A DNA stretch of 64,000 bases from Methylomonas sp. (GCA_026989395.1 JALSJK010000086.1:1-64000), one strand, 5' to 3'. Numbered from the stretch's first letter, positions 38,113 through 50,499 are shown. Numbers and translations are program-made. The notes: a model not told the origin generated them from the sequence alone.

Positions 38113-39576
38113 TTAGTGATCTTGTTGGTGCATCTTTTCCTCTTCGAGAAAGTAATTCAGCCGATCATCAAGGATTGCTGCTAAATAAAAATTCAAATCC
38201 TTAGATTTTTGGGCTAGTTTTACTTGAGTAATAGCAAATGGCGTCAGCCCTTTTGCATAATAATACTCAGCCATATACCTATGTGATTCGGCTTGCTTTC
38301 CAAGAGCTCCGTAGGTTTCTGCAAGTAACCGGTAATAGGTAGGCTGGTGTTTGATTTTAATATTTAAGTTATCTAAAGCCCGATAAGCTTTTTTTGCATA
38401 CCCGGATCTCAGAAGTGTCGAAATATATTCATACTGGATGGCAGTATTTTTAGGAAAAATTTTTAATGCCTTGTTATATCGAGCTAAAGCCATATCGAAT
38501 TTTCCGCTTTCAAATGCAGTTTTTGCCCATGCGGTCAGATATTGTGATTGATTGGGGAATTCATGCACCAGTTGCCGGAAAATAGCTTCAGCCTTTTTGA
38601 ATTGTTGTTTTTTCAATGCGATCAATCCTAGGCCATATCGGGCGACAGCACGTTGAACTGGAGTACCTTGTTTTTGACGAACTGAAAAATAGCGCAAAAT
38701 ATCATTATAATTATCGAGGGTTTTAATGCGCAGTTTTGCTTTGGTCAGTAAATAATCAGGCGAATCCGGATATTGCCGATAAGGATATTTTTCAGCACGA
38801 CCGCGAGTGTCCGATATTCTGGATACGGTGACCGGGTGCGTCCTGAGAAACTCAGGAATCCCCTTGCCATAATATCGGCTTGATTGCTGTAAGCGTTCAA
38901 AAAAAATCGGCATACTGCGTGGGTCATAATTAGAATGAACAAGTGTTTGCATGCCGATACGATCTGCTTCCTGCTCATTATCACGAGTGAAATTAATTTG
39001 ATACTGGGCACTTCCGGCCTGAATTGCAGTTAAAGCTGCCATTCCCATCTCGGCATTTTGAGTTCCCAGCAAGATAGCCGCCAGCATTGCCGCCGCAGTG
39101 GGTAAAGAAAGTTGACTGGCTGCCTCAAAGGCGCGATAGAGGTGACGCTGTGTAACATGAGCAATTTCATGCGCCATCACAGAGGCCAGCTCGCTTTCTG
39201 ATTCTGTCGTCGTTATTAATCCTGAATTTATACCAATATATCCGCCCGGTCCTGCAAAAGCGTTGATGGATTTATCCAGGACTACAAAAAAATGAAAAGG
39301 GTAAGATGGCGTATCACTATTAGTTGCCAGTCTGTTGCCAACGGATTCAATGTAATGCTGGATTTCTAAATCTTCATCGATGTTAATTTGGGAATGTAGT
39401 CTTCTAAAAAATGCTTCACCGAGCTTTTTTTCTTCAATCGGAGAGATCAGTGTGCCCGTGGAATCACCCATATCGGGGAGTTTGATTTTATCTGTTTCTT
39501 CGGCGCTTAAAGAAGAAATGACAAAGAAAAATGCCGTGAACAGCGCAAATTTCCTTTTTGTGGTTTTAAATTTCAT
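38113..39576 (-). CDS. bepA: Outer-membrane-protein assembly metalloprotease BepA (M48)
   Basis: 487 residues, the same length as E. coli BepA (YfgC). A signal peptide (FALFTAFFFVISSLSA) is followed by the M48 peptidase domain, with zinc motif H136-E-I-A-H140 in MAHEIAHVTQRH and the third-ligand Glu region DNEQEADRIGMQ. The C-terminal half contains TPR repeats (RYGLGLIALKKQQFKKAEAIFRQLV; KFDMALARYNKALKIFPKN). The periplasmic enzyme degrades or helps misfolded LptD and BAM substrates. It is divergent from tusD. Confidence 0.94.
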   Translation of the reverse strand: MKFKTTKRKFALFTAFFFVISSLSAEETDKIKLPDMGDSTGTLISPIEEKKLGEAFFRRLHSQINIDEDLEIQHYIESVGNRLATNSDTPSYPFHFFVVLDKSINAFAGPGGYIGINSGLITTTESESELASVMAHEIAHVTQRHLYRAFEAASQLSLPTAAAMLAAILLGTQNAEMGMAALTAIQAGSAQYQINFTRDNEQEADRIGMQTLVHSNYDPRSMPIFFERLQQSSRYYGKGIPEFLRTHPVTVSRISDTRGRAEKYPYRQYPDSPDYLLTKAKLRIKTLDNYNDILRYFSVRQKQGTPVQRAVARYGLGLIALKKQQFKKAEAIFRQLVHEFPNQSQYLTAWAKTAFESGKFDMALARYNKALKIFPKNTAIQYEYISTLLRSGYAKKAYRALDNLNIKIKHQPTYYRLLAETYGALGKQAESHRYMAEYYYAKGLTPFAITQVKLAQKSKDLNFYLAAILDDRLNYFLEEEKMHQQDH

Positions 39577-39725
39577 AGAAAATTTGACGAAAAACCTAGC
39601 ATCTGGTTCCAGGATAAAAGATTAGGTATTATGGCATATCTATTTTCTGCGGTTGTGACTTGAATAAACAATGCAGAGATTGTTTTAAATCTATCTACTA
39701 TCTACCTTGGGTGTCCGGCTTTTAG

Positions 39726-40115
39726 ATGAAATATGCCATACAGATAAATGCTAGTCCATATTCGTCAGGATGTGGAGAAACTGCGTATCAATTTATTCAT
39801 GCCGTTATCGAAAACAAACATCAGGTTTTTCGAGTTTTTTTTTACTTTGAGGCCATCTATCAAGCTTTCCAATTTATGACGCCTCCTGATGATGAAGTTA
39901 ATTTGGTTCAGCGGTGGAGTAAACTGGCGGAAATTTATCATATTGATTTGGTTATTTGTATCTCAGCTGCACAAAGAAGAGGATTGTTATTTGAAGATGA
40001 GGCAAAAAGGCGCAACAAAGTTGACAATGAGCTGGCTGAAGGTTTTCGTATTTCAGGTTTAGGTCAGCTGGCCGAAGCGATGTTGGAAGCTGATCGTTTT
40101 ATTATTTTTAGATAA
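39726..40115 (+). CDS. tusD: Sulfurtransferase TusD (DsrE family)
   Basis: 129 residues, DsrE fold. The acceptor cysteine is C78 (DLVICISAAQRRG), the same position as the active Cys of E. coli TusD. TusD takes persulfide sulfur from TusA and passes it to TusE for 2-thiouridine formation at the tRNA wobble position, or functions as DsrE in sulfur oxidisers. RLLFEDEAKRRN and a C-terminal MLEADRFIIF complete the family pattern. It is 10 bp from tusC. Confidence 0.9.
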   Translation: MKYAIQINASPYSSGCGETAYQFIHAVIENKHQVFRVFFYFEAIYQAFQFMTPPDDEVNLVQRWSKLAEIYHIDLVICISAAQRRGLLFEDEAKRRNKVDNELAEGFRISGLGQLAEAMLEADRFIIFR

Positions 40116-40125
40116 AAAAGATAAA

Positions 40126-40488
40126 ATGCGGGTGAAAAAATTTTTATTTATACTCAGTCAATCCCCGCATGACGGGCTTTGGGTTCAAGAAACACTGGAT
40201 ATTCTTTTAACAGTCGCAGCATTTGATCAACCAGTTAGTTTGTTATTTCTTGACCAGGGTGTGTTTCAGATCAAAAAACATCAGAATTCTGAATTAATCA
40301 ATCTTAAAAATACCGCGGCAATTTTTAAAGCATTGGAAATCTACGATATCCAAGATATTTTTTCTGAAGTTGAATCTTTACAGGAATATGGCTTAAAGCC
40401 AGGGGATTTGTTTTTACCCGTAAAAGAAATTTATCGAAAGGAATTGCCTTTGTTTATCAAGAAGTTTGACATAGTTTGTAGTAATTAA
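40126..40488 (+). CDS. tusC: TusC/DsrF family sulfur-relay protein
   Basis: 120 residues. LFILSQSPHDGLWVQETLDILLTVAAFDQPVSLLFLDQGVFQI and KALEIYDIQDIFSEVESLQEYGL match the DsrF/TusC pattern, which is a structural partner of TusD in the TusBCD hexamer. The third subunit, TusB/DsrH, would normally follow but the next 150 bp hold only the hrcA control region. It must be encoded elsewhere or be missing. Confidence 0.88.
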   Translation: MRVKKFLFILSQSPHDGLWVQETLDILLTVAAFDQPVSLLFLDQGVFQIKKHQNSELINLKNTAAIFKALEIYDIQDIFSEVESLQEYGLKPGDLFLPVKEIYRKELPLFIKKFDIVCSN

Positions 40489-40592
40489 AGCTATGGATAC
40501 TGCCTAACGTGTTTGTTTATGCGGCTGAATGTCGTTTTAAGTTATTTTTCAGCCAAAGTTGACCAAATTGCTCCTTAATGCTAATTTTTACT

Positions 40593-40619
40593 TTAGCACT
40601 CTCCATGTTAAAGTGCTAA
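40593..40619 (+). promoter_or_regulatory. CIRCE operator of the hrcA-dnaK operon
   Basis: TTAGCACTC-N9-AAGTGCTAA, one mismatch from the consensus TTAGCACTC-N9-GAGTGCTAA. It is 24 bp upstream of hrcA. HrcA binds this inverted repeat and represses the chaperone genes until heat shock. Confidence 0.95.
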
Positions 40620-40642
40620 TAAAAAAATAAGTCGGGGTAATT

Positions 40643-41695
40643 GTGACTAATAAACCAAAATTGAATGAACGATCTTTGCAATTATTGAAAACTTTGGTTG
40701 AGCGGTATATTAGTGAAGGCCAGCCAGTGGGTTCACGCTCGCTTGCCAAAAATTCACAGTTGCAACTTAGTCCGGCCACTATTCGTAATGTTATGTCCGA
40801 TCTTGAAGAGCTTGGATTGGTTCATTCTCCACATACTTCGGCGGGAAGGGTTCCAACTGCAAAAGGTTATCGGTTGTTTGTTGATTCGTTGTTGACTGTT
40901 AAACCCCTTAATATAGAAGAAATCAATTTATTGCAACATGGTCTGGAAAATGATGATGATGAGGCAAAAATAGTTGATAAAGCCTCCAGGTTGTTGTCGG
41001 AAGTGACGCAAATGGCTGGTGTTGTTACATTACCGAGGCGAGAATTGGTTTCACTGCGGCATATTGAATTTTTACCATTATCCAATACTCGGGTATTGGC
41101 AATTTTTGTGACCAATGAACAGGAAGTTCATAATAAAATTATCCATACTTCAAAACAATTCAGCGCGGCAGAGTTACAACAAGCCGCGAATTATTTGAAT
41201 TCAATCTACTCAGGACAAAGTTTGACTGATGTGCGCCAGGCCATCGTGATGGAAATGCAGCAAACCCAAAAGCAGATGAATCAAGCAATGCTGGATGCCG
41301 TCAGTATGGCGCATCAAACTTTCGAAGACGATCAGGGAAAAGAAGATTACGTGTTGACGGGTGAAACCAATTTGATGGATTTTTCCGAACTTGCCGATAT
41401 GAGCAGGCTCAGGCAACTATTTGAAGCATTTGGCCAAAAGCGCAGTATTATTCATTTGCTTGATAAATGCCTTGAAGCAGACGGCGTGCAAATTTTTATT
41501 GGTGAAGAATCAGGTTATGATGTTTTCGATTGCTGCAGTTTGGTGACATCAAGCTATTCCGTTAATGATCAGGTTGTTGGGGTACTGGGTGTTATCGGGC
41601 CTACACGCATGGCCTATGAAAAAATCATCCCTTATGTGGATGTTACCGCAAAATTATTAAGTGCGGCCTTGAATCCCAAAAGTGTGACCCCATAA
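40643..41695 (+). CDS. hrcA: Heat-inducible transcription repressor HrcA
   Basis: 350 residues, GTG start with GTCGGGG upstream. The N-terminal winged helix (LVERYISEGQPVGSRSLAKNSQLQLSPATIRNVMSDLEELGLVHSPHTSAGRVPTAKGYRLFVD) is highly typical. The rest is the GAF-like and dimerisation region ending in GVLGVIGPTRMAYEKIIPYVD. It represses its own operon through the CIRCE site just upstream; GroE usually aids its folding. First gene of hrcA-grpE-dnaK-dnaJ. Confidence 0.96.
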   Translation: MTNKPKLNERSLQLLKTLVERYISEGQPVGSRSLAKNSQLQLSPATIRNVMSDLEELGLVHSPHTSAGRVPTAKGYRLFVDSLLTVKPLNIEEINLLQHGLENDDDEAKIVDKASRLLSEVTQMAGVVTLPRRELVSLRHIEFLPLSNTRVLAIFVTNEQEVHNKIIHTSKQFSAAELQQAANYLNSIYSGQSLTDVRQAIVMEMQQTQKQMNQAMLDAVSMAHQTFEDDQGKEDYVLTGETNLMDFSELADMSRLRQLFEAFGQKRSIIHLLDKCLEADGVQIFIGEESGYDVFDCCSLVTSSYSVNDQVVGVLGVIGPTRMAYEKIIPYVDVTAKLLSAALNPKSVTP

Positions 41696-41760
41696 TAAAT
41701 CCATAATTTAATCGTATAAAATCGAATGGTTTTATTTTTTTAATTCCGGAGTGATAAACA

Positions 41761-42387
41761 ATGAGTACAGAACAGGAAATGTCTGAGTCTCAAACAGAGG
41801 CTGAACAAATGAATCAACAAGATCAGCAAGCTTCTGAATCGGAACAGATGACGCAAGAAGGTCAACAAGATTCTATTGAAGTATTAAAACAAGAGCTTGA
41901 AGAAGCGCAACAAAAATCACAGGAAAACTGGGATAAAGCAGTGCGTGTTCAGGCCGATATGGAAAATTTAAAACGCAGGACTCAAAAGGATGTCGAAAAT
42001 GCCCATAAATTTGCATTGGAAAAATTCTCAAAAGAATTGCTTAATGTCGTTGATAGTTTGGAATTGGGCATTCAGGCCGCATCTGGAGATACGCCTGATG
42101 TAGAAAAACTTAAAGAAGGAATGGAGTTGACACTGAAGCAACTTCAGGCGGTTCTAAAAAAATTCAATATTGAGGCATTAGATCCTACTGGTGAGCCTTT
42201 TAATCCTGAACATCACCAGGCCATGAGTATGCAGCCTTCTGATGAACATGAACCTAATACCGTGGTCAATGTGTTTCAAAAAGGCTATTTGCTTAATGAC
42301 CGACTCATCCGCCCAGCCATGGTAGTGGTTTCAAAAGGTAGTGATAAAAAGCCGGAAAGCGGTTCAAAAATTGACGAGCAGGCTTGA
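41761..42387 (+). CDS. grpE: Nucleotide exchange factor GrpE
   Basis: 208 residues. A long Gln/Glu-rich N-terminal extension leads into the coiled coil ([47 protein letters not shown]) and the C-terminal beta domain ending with [27 protein letters not shown], the GrpE signature. It releases ADP from DnaK. A GGAG site lies ahead of the ATG. Confidence 0.96.
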   Translation: MSTEQEMSESQTEAEQMNQQDQQASESEQMTQEGQQDSIEVLKQELEEAQQKSQENWDKAVRVQADMENLKRRTQKDVENAHKFALEKFSKELLNVVDSLELGIQAASGDTPDVEKLKEGMELTLKQLQAVLKKFNIEALDPTGEPFNPEHHQAMSMQPSDEHEPNTVVNVFQKGYLLNDRLIRPAMVVVSKGSDKKPESGSKIDEQA

Positions 42388-42454
42388 AAATAAAATAGTC
42401 AGCCTCATATAACAAACATACAAAAAATTTAAATTCAAAGTCTGGGAGAAATCA

Positions 42455-44386
42455 ATGGCTAAAATAATTGGAATAGATTTAGGAACAACCAACTCTTGTG
42501 TTGCAGTTTTAGAAAACGGCAAGGCCAGAGTGATCGAAAATAGTGAAGGAGCAAGAACCACGCCTTCAATCATTGCCTTTACTGATAGTGATGAAGTGTT
42601 GGTGGGCCAGGCGGCCAAACGGCAAGCGGTAACCAACCCTGAAAATACTTTATTTGCAATCAAAAGATTGATTGGTCGGAAATTTAAAGATGAAGTGGTT
42701 CAAAAAGACATCAAAATGGTGCCTTACAAAATCATTGAAGCTGAAAATGGTGATGCCTGGGTTGAATGTCATGGTAAAAAAATGGCACCGCCTGAAGTTT
42801 CATCGAGAGTTTTGATGAAACTTAAAAAAGATGCCGAGGCATTTTTGGGTGAAGAAGTGAAGGAAGCAGTTATTACTGTTCCTGCTTATTTCAATGATTC
42901 CCAGCGCCAAGCAACTAAGGATGCAGGACGTATCGCAGGTCTTGACGTTAAACGGATCATTAACGAGCCTACTGCAGCAGCATTGGCTTTCGGAATGGAT
43001 AAGCCTCGCGGCGATATGACTGTTGCCGTGTATGATTTAGGTGGTGGTACATTTGATATTTCCATTATCGAAATCGCTGAAATTGAAGGTGAGCATCAAT
43101 TTGAAGTGCTAGCGACTAACGGCGATACTTTCTTAGGCGGAGAAGACTTCGATCTGAGAATTATTGATTACTTGGCTGAAGAATTTAAAAAAGATAATGG
43201 TATTGATCTACACAATGATCCATTAGCATTGCAGCGTTTGAAAGAAGCGGCAGAAAAGGCAAAAATTGAATTGTCATCAGCCGAGCAGACAGATGTCAAT
43301 TTACCTTATGTTACAGCAGATGCAACAGGACCAAAGCATTTGAATGTTAAATTGACTCGTGCAAAACTGGAGTCTTTAGTGGCTGATTTGATCGAGCGTA
43401 CTAAAGAGCCTTGCGCCACAGCATTGAAAGATGCGGGATTATCTGCATCCGATATTAAAGAAGTGATTTTGGTCGGTGGTCAAACCAGAATGCCGAAAGT
43501 TCAGGAGTTCGTAAACGGCTTTTTTGGCAAAGAGCCAAGAAAAGATGTTAACCCTGACGAGGCGGTCGCATTAGGCGCTGCAATTCAGGCTGGCGTCTTG
43601 GGCGGCGATGTTAAAGACGTATTACTACTTGATGTGACACCATTGTCCCTGGGTATTGAAACAATGGGCGGCGTGATGACCAAGTTGATCGAAAAGAATA
43701 CCACGATCCCTACCAAGGCATCGCAGGTCTTTTCAACGGCAGAAGACAATCAGACTGCAGTAACGGTGCATGTTCTACAAGGAGAACGTGAACTTGCATC
43801 AGGAAACAAATCGTTAGGCCGGTTTGACTTAACGGATATTCCACCTGCGCCACGTGGAGTGCCGCAAATTGAGGTATCGTTTGATATTGACGCGAATGGT
43901 ATACTGAATGTTTCGGCAAAAGACAAAGCAACAGGCAAGGAGCAGTCGATTGTTATTAAAGCATCAAGTGGATTATCTGAAGACGAAGTAGATCGTATGA
44001 TCAAGGATGCTGAAGCCCATGCTGATGAAGATCGTAAACTTGCCGAGCTGGTCAGTGTGCGAAATACCGCTGAAGGAATGATTCATGCGACAGAAAAGTC
44101 TGTAGAAGAACTTGGTGATAAGGTTGACGCTGATGAAAAGGCCAAGATTGAAAAAGCTGTTGAAGAGCTTAAAGAAGCCATAAAAGGCGATGATAAGGCT
44201 GAAATTGAAGCAAAAACAACCGCATTGACTGAGCTATCGTCTAAACTTGCAGAAAGAGTTTATGCCGATAAAGGTGGAACCGAGGAAGCTGCAGCTGATA
44301 CTGCGGGGCAAACTGAAACTGCAGAATCTTCAGACGATGTTGTTGATGCAGAATTTGAGGAAGTAAAGGACGACGATAAAAAATAA
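42455..44386 (+). CDS. dnaK: Molecular chaperone DnaK (Hsp70)
   Basis: 643 residues. The nucleotide domain has [26 protein letters not shown] and [13 protein letters not shown]. The interdomain linker [18 protein letters not shown] and a complete substrate-binding domain follow, with an acidic tail ending [11 protein letters not shown]. It refolds proteins with DnaJ and GrpE. A GGGAG site lies 8 bases before the ATG. A hairpin separates it from dnaJ. Confidence 0.98.
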   Translation: MAKIIGIDLGTTNSCVAVLENGKARVIENSEGARTTPSIIAFTDSDEVLVGQAAKRQAVTNPENTLFAIKRLIGRKFKDEVVQKDIKMVPYKIIEAENGDAWVECHGKKMAPPEVSSRVLMKLKKDAEAFLGEEVKEAVITVPAYFNDSQRQATKDAGRIAGLDVKRIINEPTAAALAFGMDKPRGDMTVAVYDLGGGTFDISIIEIAEIEGEHQFEVLATNGDTFLGGEDFDLRIIDYLAEEFKKDNGIDLHNDPLALQRLKEAAEKAKIELSSAEQTDVNLPYVTADATGPKHLNVKLTRAKLESLVADLIERTKEPCATALKDAGLSASDIKEVILVGGQTRMPKVQEFVNGFFGKEPRKDVNPDEAVALGAAIQAGVLGGDVKDVLLLDVTPLSLGIETMGGVMTKLIEKNTTIPTKASQVFSTAEDNQTAVTVHVLQGERELASGNKSLGRFDLTDIPPAPRGVPQIEVSFDIDANGILNVSAKDKATGKEQSIVIKASSGLSEDEVDRMIKDAEAHADEDRKLAELVSVRNTAEGMIHATEKSVEELGDKVDADEKAKIEKAVEELKEAIKGDDKAEIEAKTTALTELSSKLAERVYADKGGTEEAAADTAGQTETAESSDDVVDAEFEEVKDDDKK

Positions 44387-44439
44387 TCACCCAGGATAGA
44401 CCGAAATTGATTTATCCTGATCACTGAAACACTTTACAA

Positions 44440-44464
44440 AACCGCCGGTTTTTGCTGGCGGTTC
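44440..44464 (+). terminator. Hairpin between dnaK and dnaJ (attenuator or terminator)
   Basis: AACCGCCGG-tttttg-CTGGCGGTT followed by CTTTACG. The T-run is poor and the hairpin sits over the position where the dnaJ ribosome-binding site should be. It could therefore lower dnaJ expression relative to dnaK or protect the dnaK mRNA end. Confidence 0.6.
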
Positions 44465-44472
44465 TTTACGTT

Positions 44473-46421
<1,949 letters not shown>

Positions 46422-46616
46422 CTAGCTTAATTTTCGGCGTATAAACACGTCGAAAATGGATTAAATCACTCTTTTTTCCGCATAAATTTCATTTCCCAAC
46501 CGTTTTTTCAGCCCCACTAATCAGTTGCCCCTCTAAAAATTCAGTTGCCTGACTGCAAGATCAATTAAAATAACTGGCAATAAGAAAAAACCGGTCATTA
46601 TAGTCAGGGTTATCGA

Positions 46617-48812
46617 GTGAGCATTGTAAAAACAATAATTATTCACCTACTCATTGCAGTTGCTATTGCAACGGTAGTGTGGGTTTCTCATTTTTACCGG
46701 TTTCCACAGCATGACACTCCAATCGTTATTCTGGGCTCAGGAGTTATTCTAGGTCTGTTATACCGGATGGCAGCCAAAGCTCTTCCTGTATTGTTAATTG
46801 GCTTGTTTATTAGTCACTATTACTTAATTGGGTATTCTTTTGTCGTTTCTGCGTGGTTTTCATTTTCCATGATGACGAGTGGCTGGTTGGCCTATCTGTA
46901 TTTACGCAAAACACTAAGTCATGACCTCATTAAACGACCAGTCCGAAATTTTCTACATTTTTATGTCGCAGCGTTCCTGATTTCGCCTATAACCAGTTTT
47001 ATTCTGGATTTACCATTAATTTGGCTGGATTATGAGATCCAACTTCCGGAAGATGTTCGTTTGCTAGTTTTTTCTTATACTTTTGGAGAAGCCTTGGGTG
47101 CATTGGTTTTTGCTCCTGCCATCGCCTTATTTGGCAGAAAATATCACCTTAAATATTCTTATGCAGATTATTCGGCTTTCAAAACAGAAAAAATGATTTG
47201 GCTTGCAGCAGCGGCTCTGTTAGTCGTTCTTACCATTGCGATGGGTGAAAAATATTTTTTTGCTGGTTTATTAGATTCAGAATTGTTTTTATATCCGATG
47301 ATTGCTTGGAGCGCATTAAGGCTGGGTGTGGTATTTACCAATATTGCTGTGGCAATTATGGCCTATACCATCTTCACTTTTCATTTTTTTGGGATTGCAG
47401 GAACCTCGGGAGGAATGAATATCCCCCAAACATTAGGTATGCTGCTGCTAATTATTACGCTGGCAATTTTAGCGCAGTTGGTTGCTGCAGTTTCTCTGGA
47501 ACGTCGGAAAAAAGAAGCGGCTTTGGAGCATACTACATTGCATGATCCAGTTACGGGGCTGCCCAATAGACGAAGCCTGGAGAAAAAAATGACAGCTTTA
47601 TCATCAAGTAATCAAGAGGAGGCCATTTATTTATTGGGCTATGCTTCAATTTGCAATTTTGATACTTTGGTGCAAGGTTATGGTATTGAAGCTCAAAATA
47701 CCTTGTTTCGACAATTTGCCGGGTTTTTACAAATTGAAACTGATCTGGAGGATAAAATTTTTCGGGTAAGTGATTCCGCTTTTGCATTGTTGTTGAAGGA
47801 AAATCAGGCAATGAACGTTGTCAAACAACTGGCTGAAAAAGTCAAGCAGTTTAAATTTGTCTGGCAAAAAAAATCTTTTCATATCAATGCCGTTTTTTCA
47901 CTGGTACCGATCGATTATGTTCCCGGTGAAGCGCATGGCCCGATTGAACATGCCAGTACACTGGCAGAAAAAGCTTATGCGCAAGGAAATATCGGTTCGG
48001 TCAGTGCCAGTAATAAGGATCAGGATATCAAGCGACGGGAAAACCGTGCTGATTGGTTAGGGAGAATTAATAAGGCACTGGCTCAAAATCTTTTTACCCT
48101 GGTCGCGCAACCCATTATTCCTATCGAACCGCCCGAAGCCGGTCATATTCAACACTATTTTGAAATATTATTACGACTGCAAGGTGCCAGCGGCAATCTG
48201 GAAATGCCCGGAGAATTTATTTCTCACGCGGAAAACTTTAATCTAATGCCCAATATTGACCGCTGGGTGGTGAGGAATACTCTGAAATGGTTATCATCAA
48301 CCGAAACAGATTTGGATAAGATTGGTCTTTGCTCGATCAATCTGTCCGGACAAGCCATTGCAGACCCGCAATTTTGTTCTGACATAGAACAGTGGATTAA
48401 AGAATTCCAGGTGCCTGCTGAAAAGCTTTGCTTTGAAATAACTGAAACAGCGGCTATTGCCAACATGCATACTGCATCGGAATTTGTGAGTAGATTGCAA
48501 AAAATGGGATGCTCAGTGGCATTGGATGATTTTGGCAGTGGTTTATCATCTTTTGAATATTTAAAAAAACTCCCTGTTAACATTCTTAAGATAGATGGAA
48601 TTTTTATACGCAATATGCCGCAGTCCAAAACCGATTGCATCATAGTCGATTCGGTTTGGCGCGTTGCCCAAACCATGAATTTATCGACAGTGGCAGAATA
48701 TGTTGAGTCAGAAGAAATATTGCATTTATTAACTGAAATGGGGGTAACTTATGCACAGGGCTATCATATGGGAAGACCCGTTACCTTAAGCGAGATTCTT
48801 GACAGAAAATAA
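46617..48812 (+). CDS. MASE1–GGDEF(degenerate)–EAL cyclic-di-GMP phosphodiesterase
   Basis: 731 residues, GTG start. Residues 1-295 are eight or so membrane helices of the MASE1 type. The GGDEF-like domain starts HDPVTGLPNRRSLEKKM, but the GGDEF signature is replaced by RVSDSAF, so no cyclase activity is expected. The EAL domain looks complete: FEILLRL (metal-binding Glu), CSINLSG, EITETAA, LDDFGSGLSSF, LKIDGIFI, AEYVES and AQGYHMGRP. It should hydrolyse c-di-GMP and favour motility over biofilm in response to an unknown membrane signal. Monocistronic. Confidence 0.88.
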   Translation: MSIVKTIIIHLLIAVAIATVVWVSHFYRFPQHDTPIVILGSGVILGLLYRMAAKALPVLLIGLFISHYYLIGYSFVVSAWFSFSMMTSGWLAYLYLRKTLSHDLIKRPVRNFLHFYVAAFLISPITSFILDLPLIWLDYEIQLPEDVRLLVFSYTFGEALGALVFAPAIALFGRKYHLKYSYADYSAFKTEKMIWLAAAALLVVLTIAMGEKYFFAGLLDSELFLYPMIAWSALRLGVVFTNIAVAIMAYTIFTFHFFGIAGTSGGMNIPQTLGMLLLIITLAILAQLVAAVSLERRKKEAALEHTTLHDPVTGLPNRRSLEKKMTALSSSNQEEAIYLLGYASICNFDTLVQGYGIEAQNTLFRQFAGFLQIETDLEDKIFRVSDSAFALLLKENQAMNVVKQLAEKVKQFKFVWQKKSFHINAVFSLVPIDYVPGEAHGPIEHASTLAEKAYAQGNIGSVSASNKDQDIKRRENRADWLGRINKALAQNLFTLVAQPIIPIEPPEAGHIQHYFEILLRLQGASGNLEMPGEFISHAENFNLMPNIDRWVVRNTLKWLSSTETDLDKIGLCSINLSGQAIADPQFCSDIEQWIKEFQVPAEKLCFEITETAAIANMHTASEFVSRLQKMGCSVALDDFGSGLSSFEYLKKLPVNILKIDGIFIRNMPQSKTDCIIVDSVWRVAQTMNLSTVAEYVESEEILHLLTEMGVTYAQGYHMGRPVTLSEILDRK

Positions 48813-48817
48813 ATTGA

Positions 48818-49138
48818 CTACTCCAAAGTAGAAGGATTTTGAGATTCAGTATTTTGATTGTTTGGTTCGTAAACCGATTGCAAATGCTTACGGACAGCAA
48901 AGAAGCGATAAAACCCAATTGCGATTACGACAAATCCAGTCAACAATATGATTATTCCTGCAATTTGGATCAAATTATTCTCTGGAAATACCGCAATTAA
49001 TGTTGCGCCAGCAGCAAGCAGCCCAATAGCGGTTCGGATATAGGCAAGTAAAGTTCTCTCAATTGCGAGTTGCGTTCTGTCATACGCAAGATGATCGCGG
49101 AGAATCATTGCTTCGGGATTTATTTTTTTATATGGCAT
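48818..49138 (-). CDS. DUF202 (YidH-like) inner membrane protein
   Basis: 106 residues. The pattern LRDHLAYDRTQLAIERTLLAYIRTAIGLLAAGATLI is the DUF202 signature, followed by two more membrane helices (IAGIIILLTGFVVIAIGFYRFF). The hydrophilic tail is Asn/Ser-rich. Function unknown. It is convergent with the EAL gene, 5 bp apart. Confidence 0.85.
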   Translation of the reverse strand: MPYKKINPEAMILRDHLAYDRTQLAIERTLLAYIRTAIGLLAAGATLIAVFPENNLIQIAGIIILLTGFVVIAIGFYRFFAVRKHLQSVYEPNNQNTESQNPSTLE

Positions 49139-49264
49139 CGATGGAATTTATTTTTAGTTCAGATAAAAAACTTTTTTAGAAATATGTATTTTTAATGGGA
49201 AAAGGGTTATATTCAACCAAATTCTCATTTCAAAGACAGTGGTGATTATTAAGTAGTTATATTA

Positions 49265-49427
49265 GCAACTACTTAGCGTATTTATAGTTTCAATATTAGT
49301 AACTTGTTCCAGAAGACGCCGTCAATACGGCCGTGTAGGCTTAATTGTGTCATCCATGACACATACATAAATTCCACAAGTTACTAATATTGATAAGTTT
49401 TATATATTAAGCATGCTGAATAGTTAC
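49265..49427. repeat. Family B inverted-repeat element, copy 1 (163 bp)
   Basis: Ends GCAACTACTTAGCGTATTTA and GCTGAATAGTTAC. The interior shares TAGTTTCAATATTAGTAACTT, CCAGAAGACGCC, GTGTAGGCTT and GTGTCATCCATGACAC with 60651-60815. The flanking 8-mers (TTATATTA and TTATTATT) are only partly alike. It explains most of the 344-bp gap. Confidence 0.88.
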
Positions 49428-49482
49428 TTATTATTAAAAGAAAATAATTTTTAAATCATTCAAAATTATAGGGAGAATAATA

Positions 49483-50499
49483 ATGGTTAAGCAAGAGAAA
49501 CTTCGCTGGGGTATTTTGGGTGCGGCCCGAATTAACCAGCAGTTAATGCCGGCTATTGTAGCAGCAGAGAACAGTGAGCTATTAGCAATGGCGAGTCGCC
49601 GGCCCGGTGCAGCCGCCGAAACTTTAGCAAAATATGCCCCCGAACAGCAAAATATAAGAATTTTTGATGATCCCAACAGTTTGCTTGAAGACCCAGATAT
49701 CCAGGCTGTTTATATTCCGTTATCAAATCATGAGCATGCCGAATGGACCTTGCGGGCAATTAAACAGGGAAAGCATGTGCTTTGTGAAAAACCCATGGCT
49801 TTAAAAAGAGCCGATATTGAAGCAATTGAGGCTGCTGCATACGAAGAAAAGGTTGTTGTGATGGAAGGGTTTATGTATCGATTTCATCCGCAGCACGCCA
49901 AGCTGATGAATATTATCAATAATGGAATGATTGGCGAGGTTAGGATGGTCAAATCTAGCTTTGCTTTTATGTTGCAACCGGCTCGGGAGTATCGTATTGC
50001 TGACCCTGTTGAAAAAGGCGGCGGCGCAATGTGGGACATCGGTTGTTATGCTATCCATGCAGCCAGATTTCCATTTATGAAAGAGGCGCCATTATCAGTT
50101 GCTGCAATGGTAAAATTTACAAAATCTGGGGTAGATCTTGGCGGTTGTGGCAGCATCGATTATGGAAATGGCCGGTATGCCCAATTTGAGTACAGTTTTG
50201 AACATGCTCGTCGTGCTGAATACGAGGTAATTGGGACCAAAGGTGGGTTGAAATGCCATAATGTTTGGGCGAAACCCAATGAGCATCCGGTTATTTCATG
50301 GTGGACAGAAGATGGAGAAAATGGCTTGGAAACACTTGCTGTTGCCAATCACTTTTTGTTAGAAATTGAACATTTCAGTGATTGTGTACTAAATAATAAA
50401 AGCCCTGCGCTTTCAGTTGCTGATTCCGAAATTAACTGTCAGGTTATCGTTGCCGCATTGCAGTCAAATAAAGAAGGCAAGAGCATTAAGCTTGTCTGA
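49483..50499 (+). CDS. Gfo/Idh/MocA family oxidoreductase
   Basis: 338 residues, GGGAG site upstream. Rossmann motif GILGAARINQQLMPAI and the conserved EKPMALKRADIE (EKP lysine) are present. MYRFHPQHAKL and GGGAMWDIGCYAIHAAR form the C-terminal alpha/beta domain with the usual D-x3-H. These enzymes oxidise or reduce sugars or related diols with NAD(P); the substrate cannot be told. It is not close kin of the other family member at 61776-62741 in sequence detail. Confidence 0.88.
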   Translation: MVKQEKLRWGILGAARINQQLMPAIVAAENSELLAMASRRPGAAAETLAKYAPEQQNIRIFDDPNSLLEDPDIQAVYIPLSNHEHAEWTLRAIKQGKHVLCEKPMALKRADIEAIEAAAYEEKVVVMEGFMYRFHPQHAKLMNIINNGMIGEVRMVKSSFAFMLQPAREYRIADPVEKGGGAMWDIGCYAIHAARFPFMKEAPLSVAAMVKFTKSGVDLGGCGSIDYGNGRYAQFEYSFEHARRAEYEVIGTKGGLKCHNVWAKPNEHPVISWWTEDGENGLETLAVANHFLLEIEHFSDCVLNNKSPALSVADSEINCQVIVAALQSNKEGKSIKLV

